64,000 bases of DNA from assembly GCF_003688405.1 (NCBI RefSeq), contig NZ_REFC01000012.1, forward strand, positions 186,001 through 250,000, given 5' to 3'. Positions 63,622 through 64,000 of the stretch are shown here, one piece after another. The first letter of the stretch is position 1. Each line of letters opens with the position of its first letter. Made by a program: the position numbers and the translations under genes. Below the pieces are notes generated by a model. The model had not been told where the DNA came from. It did no database searches and was given only the letters and a program-made list of their open reading frames with translations. The DNA comes from Ulvibacter antarcticus. GTDB taxonomy: Bacteria; Bacteroidota; Bacteroidia; Flavobacteriales; Flavobacteriaceae.

Positions 63622-64000
63622 TTAGATATGTGACTTTAGTTTCAAAAATGCTTCAGGTAAGTTTTTTGAAAGGCGATCGATGACTTTAATCATCAACTGT
63701 TTTTGATTTGTAGTAGGATGAACGTCTATAAGTGGTGCTTTTATTTCATTCAATAAACGTTTTGAATTTATTTTACCTTCCATATATCTAGCCAATGATA
63801 TGCTCCAGGCAATATTTGGGACGTAATTATTTTGTTTCTGTCGCTCACCTTCCTTTTTAATAAGGTCGAATTTGGTGGAAAGTTTGAGCACTTCTTCATA
63901 TTTCTCTTGTACGATTAGTGTACTAATATAAGAGGTGAAAAAATGGTGCCAACGGTGTTTTAAAACCTCGTTTTTATATTTTCTTAAAAAGGTTTTAGCA
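63622..64000 (-). CDS. C-terminal part of an unknown protein (cut by window edge)
   Basis: The open frame runs from the stop at 63622 to the window edge without interruption, at least 126 codons. The visible part is helical and basic, with words such as VLKHRWHHFFTSYISTLI, EKYEEVLKLSTKFDLIKKEG and KQLMIKVIDRLSKNLPEAF. A GTG at 63891 could be taken for a start, but the frame continues well upstream of it. I do not recognise the family. Confidence 0.55.
   Translation of the reverse strand, partial: AKTFLRKYKNEVLKHRWHHFFTSYISTLIVQEKYEEVLKLSTKFDLIKKEGERQKQNNYVPNIAWSISLARYMEGKINSKRLLNEIKAPLIDVHPTTNQKQLMIKVIDRLSKNLPEAFLKLKSHI

Noticed and set aside
63622-63891. Complete 89-codon gene starting with GTG
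   Set aside because: The frame continues to the window edge without a stop, so this is the tail of a longer gene.
1-64000. tRNA or rRNA genes, prophage structural genes, integrase or transposase
   Set aside because: I read both strands for the usual signs (tRNA arms, capsid, terminase, recombinase motifs) and found none that I could support; this was by eye only.

Overview
The window looks like a chromosomal segment of a member of the Flavobacteriaceae (Bacteroidota). The reasons are: AT-rich DNA; a type IX secretion (Por) sorting tail on the protein at 23903-25942; TonB-dependent receptor, LytTR/LytS, DUF6515 and small flavobacterial hypothetical families; and Bacteroidota-type -7 promoter boxes (TAnnTTTG) in front of several genes. 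I saw no tRNA, rRNA or CRISPR array.

Left part (1 to about 23.9 kb) is accessory DNA. It opens with a defence-like group: the start of an Mrr-nuclease protein cut by the window edge, a divergent DUF4238 gene, and a 1335-residue protein with a C-terminal PD-(D/E)XK-like domain. Next comes a six-gene minus-strand operon (12720 down to 6736): a small protein, an outer-membrane barrel with a coiled coil, a small protein, an SPPY-type methyltransferase, a membrane protein and a TPR protein. A plus-strand trio follows (14131-16861): a TIR-TM protein with two C-terminal repeats, an exported CsgG/TolB-N-like protein and a lipoprotein. Then come a 912-residue exported protein with a C-terminal Cys-TM-Arg anchor, a ComEC-like metallo-beta-lactamase protein with an SH3-like start, a conserved flavobacterial hypothetical and a decayed gluconokinase. 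The gaps here hold a degenerate family of intergenic repeats that I did not see to the right of about 23.6 kb. The six-gene operon and the metallo-beta-lactamase gene share an upstream pair of palindromes, and the 912-residue gene has a related pair of tandem sites, so these loci may be co-regulated.

Middle part (23.9-44 kb): a T9SS-exported protein; a serine-hydrolase lipoprotein bracketed by direct repeats and heptamer arrays; the tesA / ybbA-ybbP divergent pair; a TetR-controlled reductase operon (MDR oxidoreductase, YqhD, DJ-1 family); and a MacAB-TolC efflux operon ending in LytS/LytTR two-component genes, in which the TolC gene carries an in-frame stop.

Right part (44-64 kb): a polyol operon (outer-membrane protein, ABC importer, mannitol-type dehydrogenase, fructokinase) diverging from a NUDIX-type regulator and a hexitol-phosphatase-like HAD gene, with matching operator repeats in the shared promoter region; a stand-alone DEAD N-terminal domain; a thiamine-phosphate synthase homologue; a second TIR protein (TIR-TM-WD40) with a relic of a second copy about 5 kb away; an SLC12-type cation-chloride cotransporter; and a TonB receptor / hydrolase / 3-hydroxybutyrate dehydrogenase operon. 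The window ends inside an unidentified gene.
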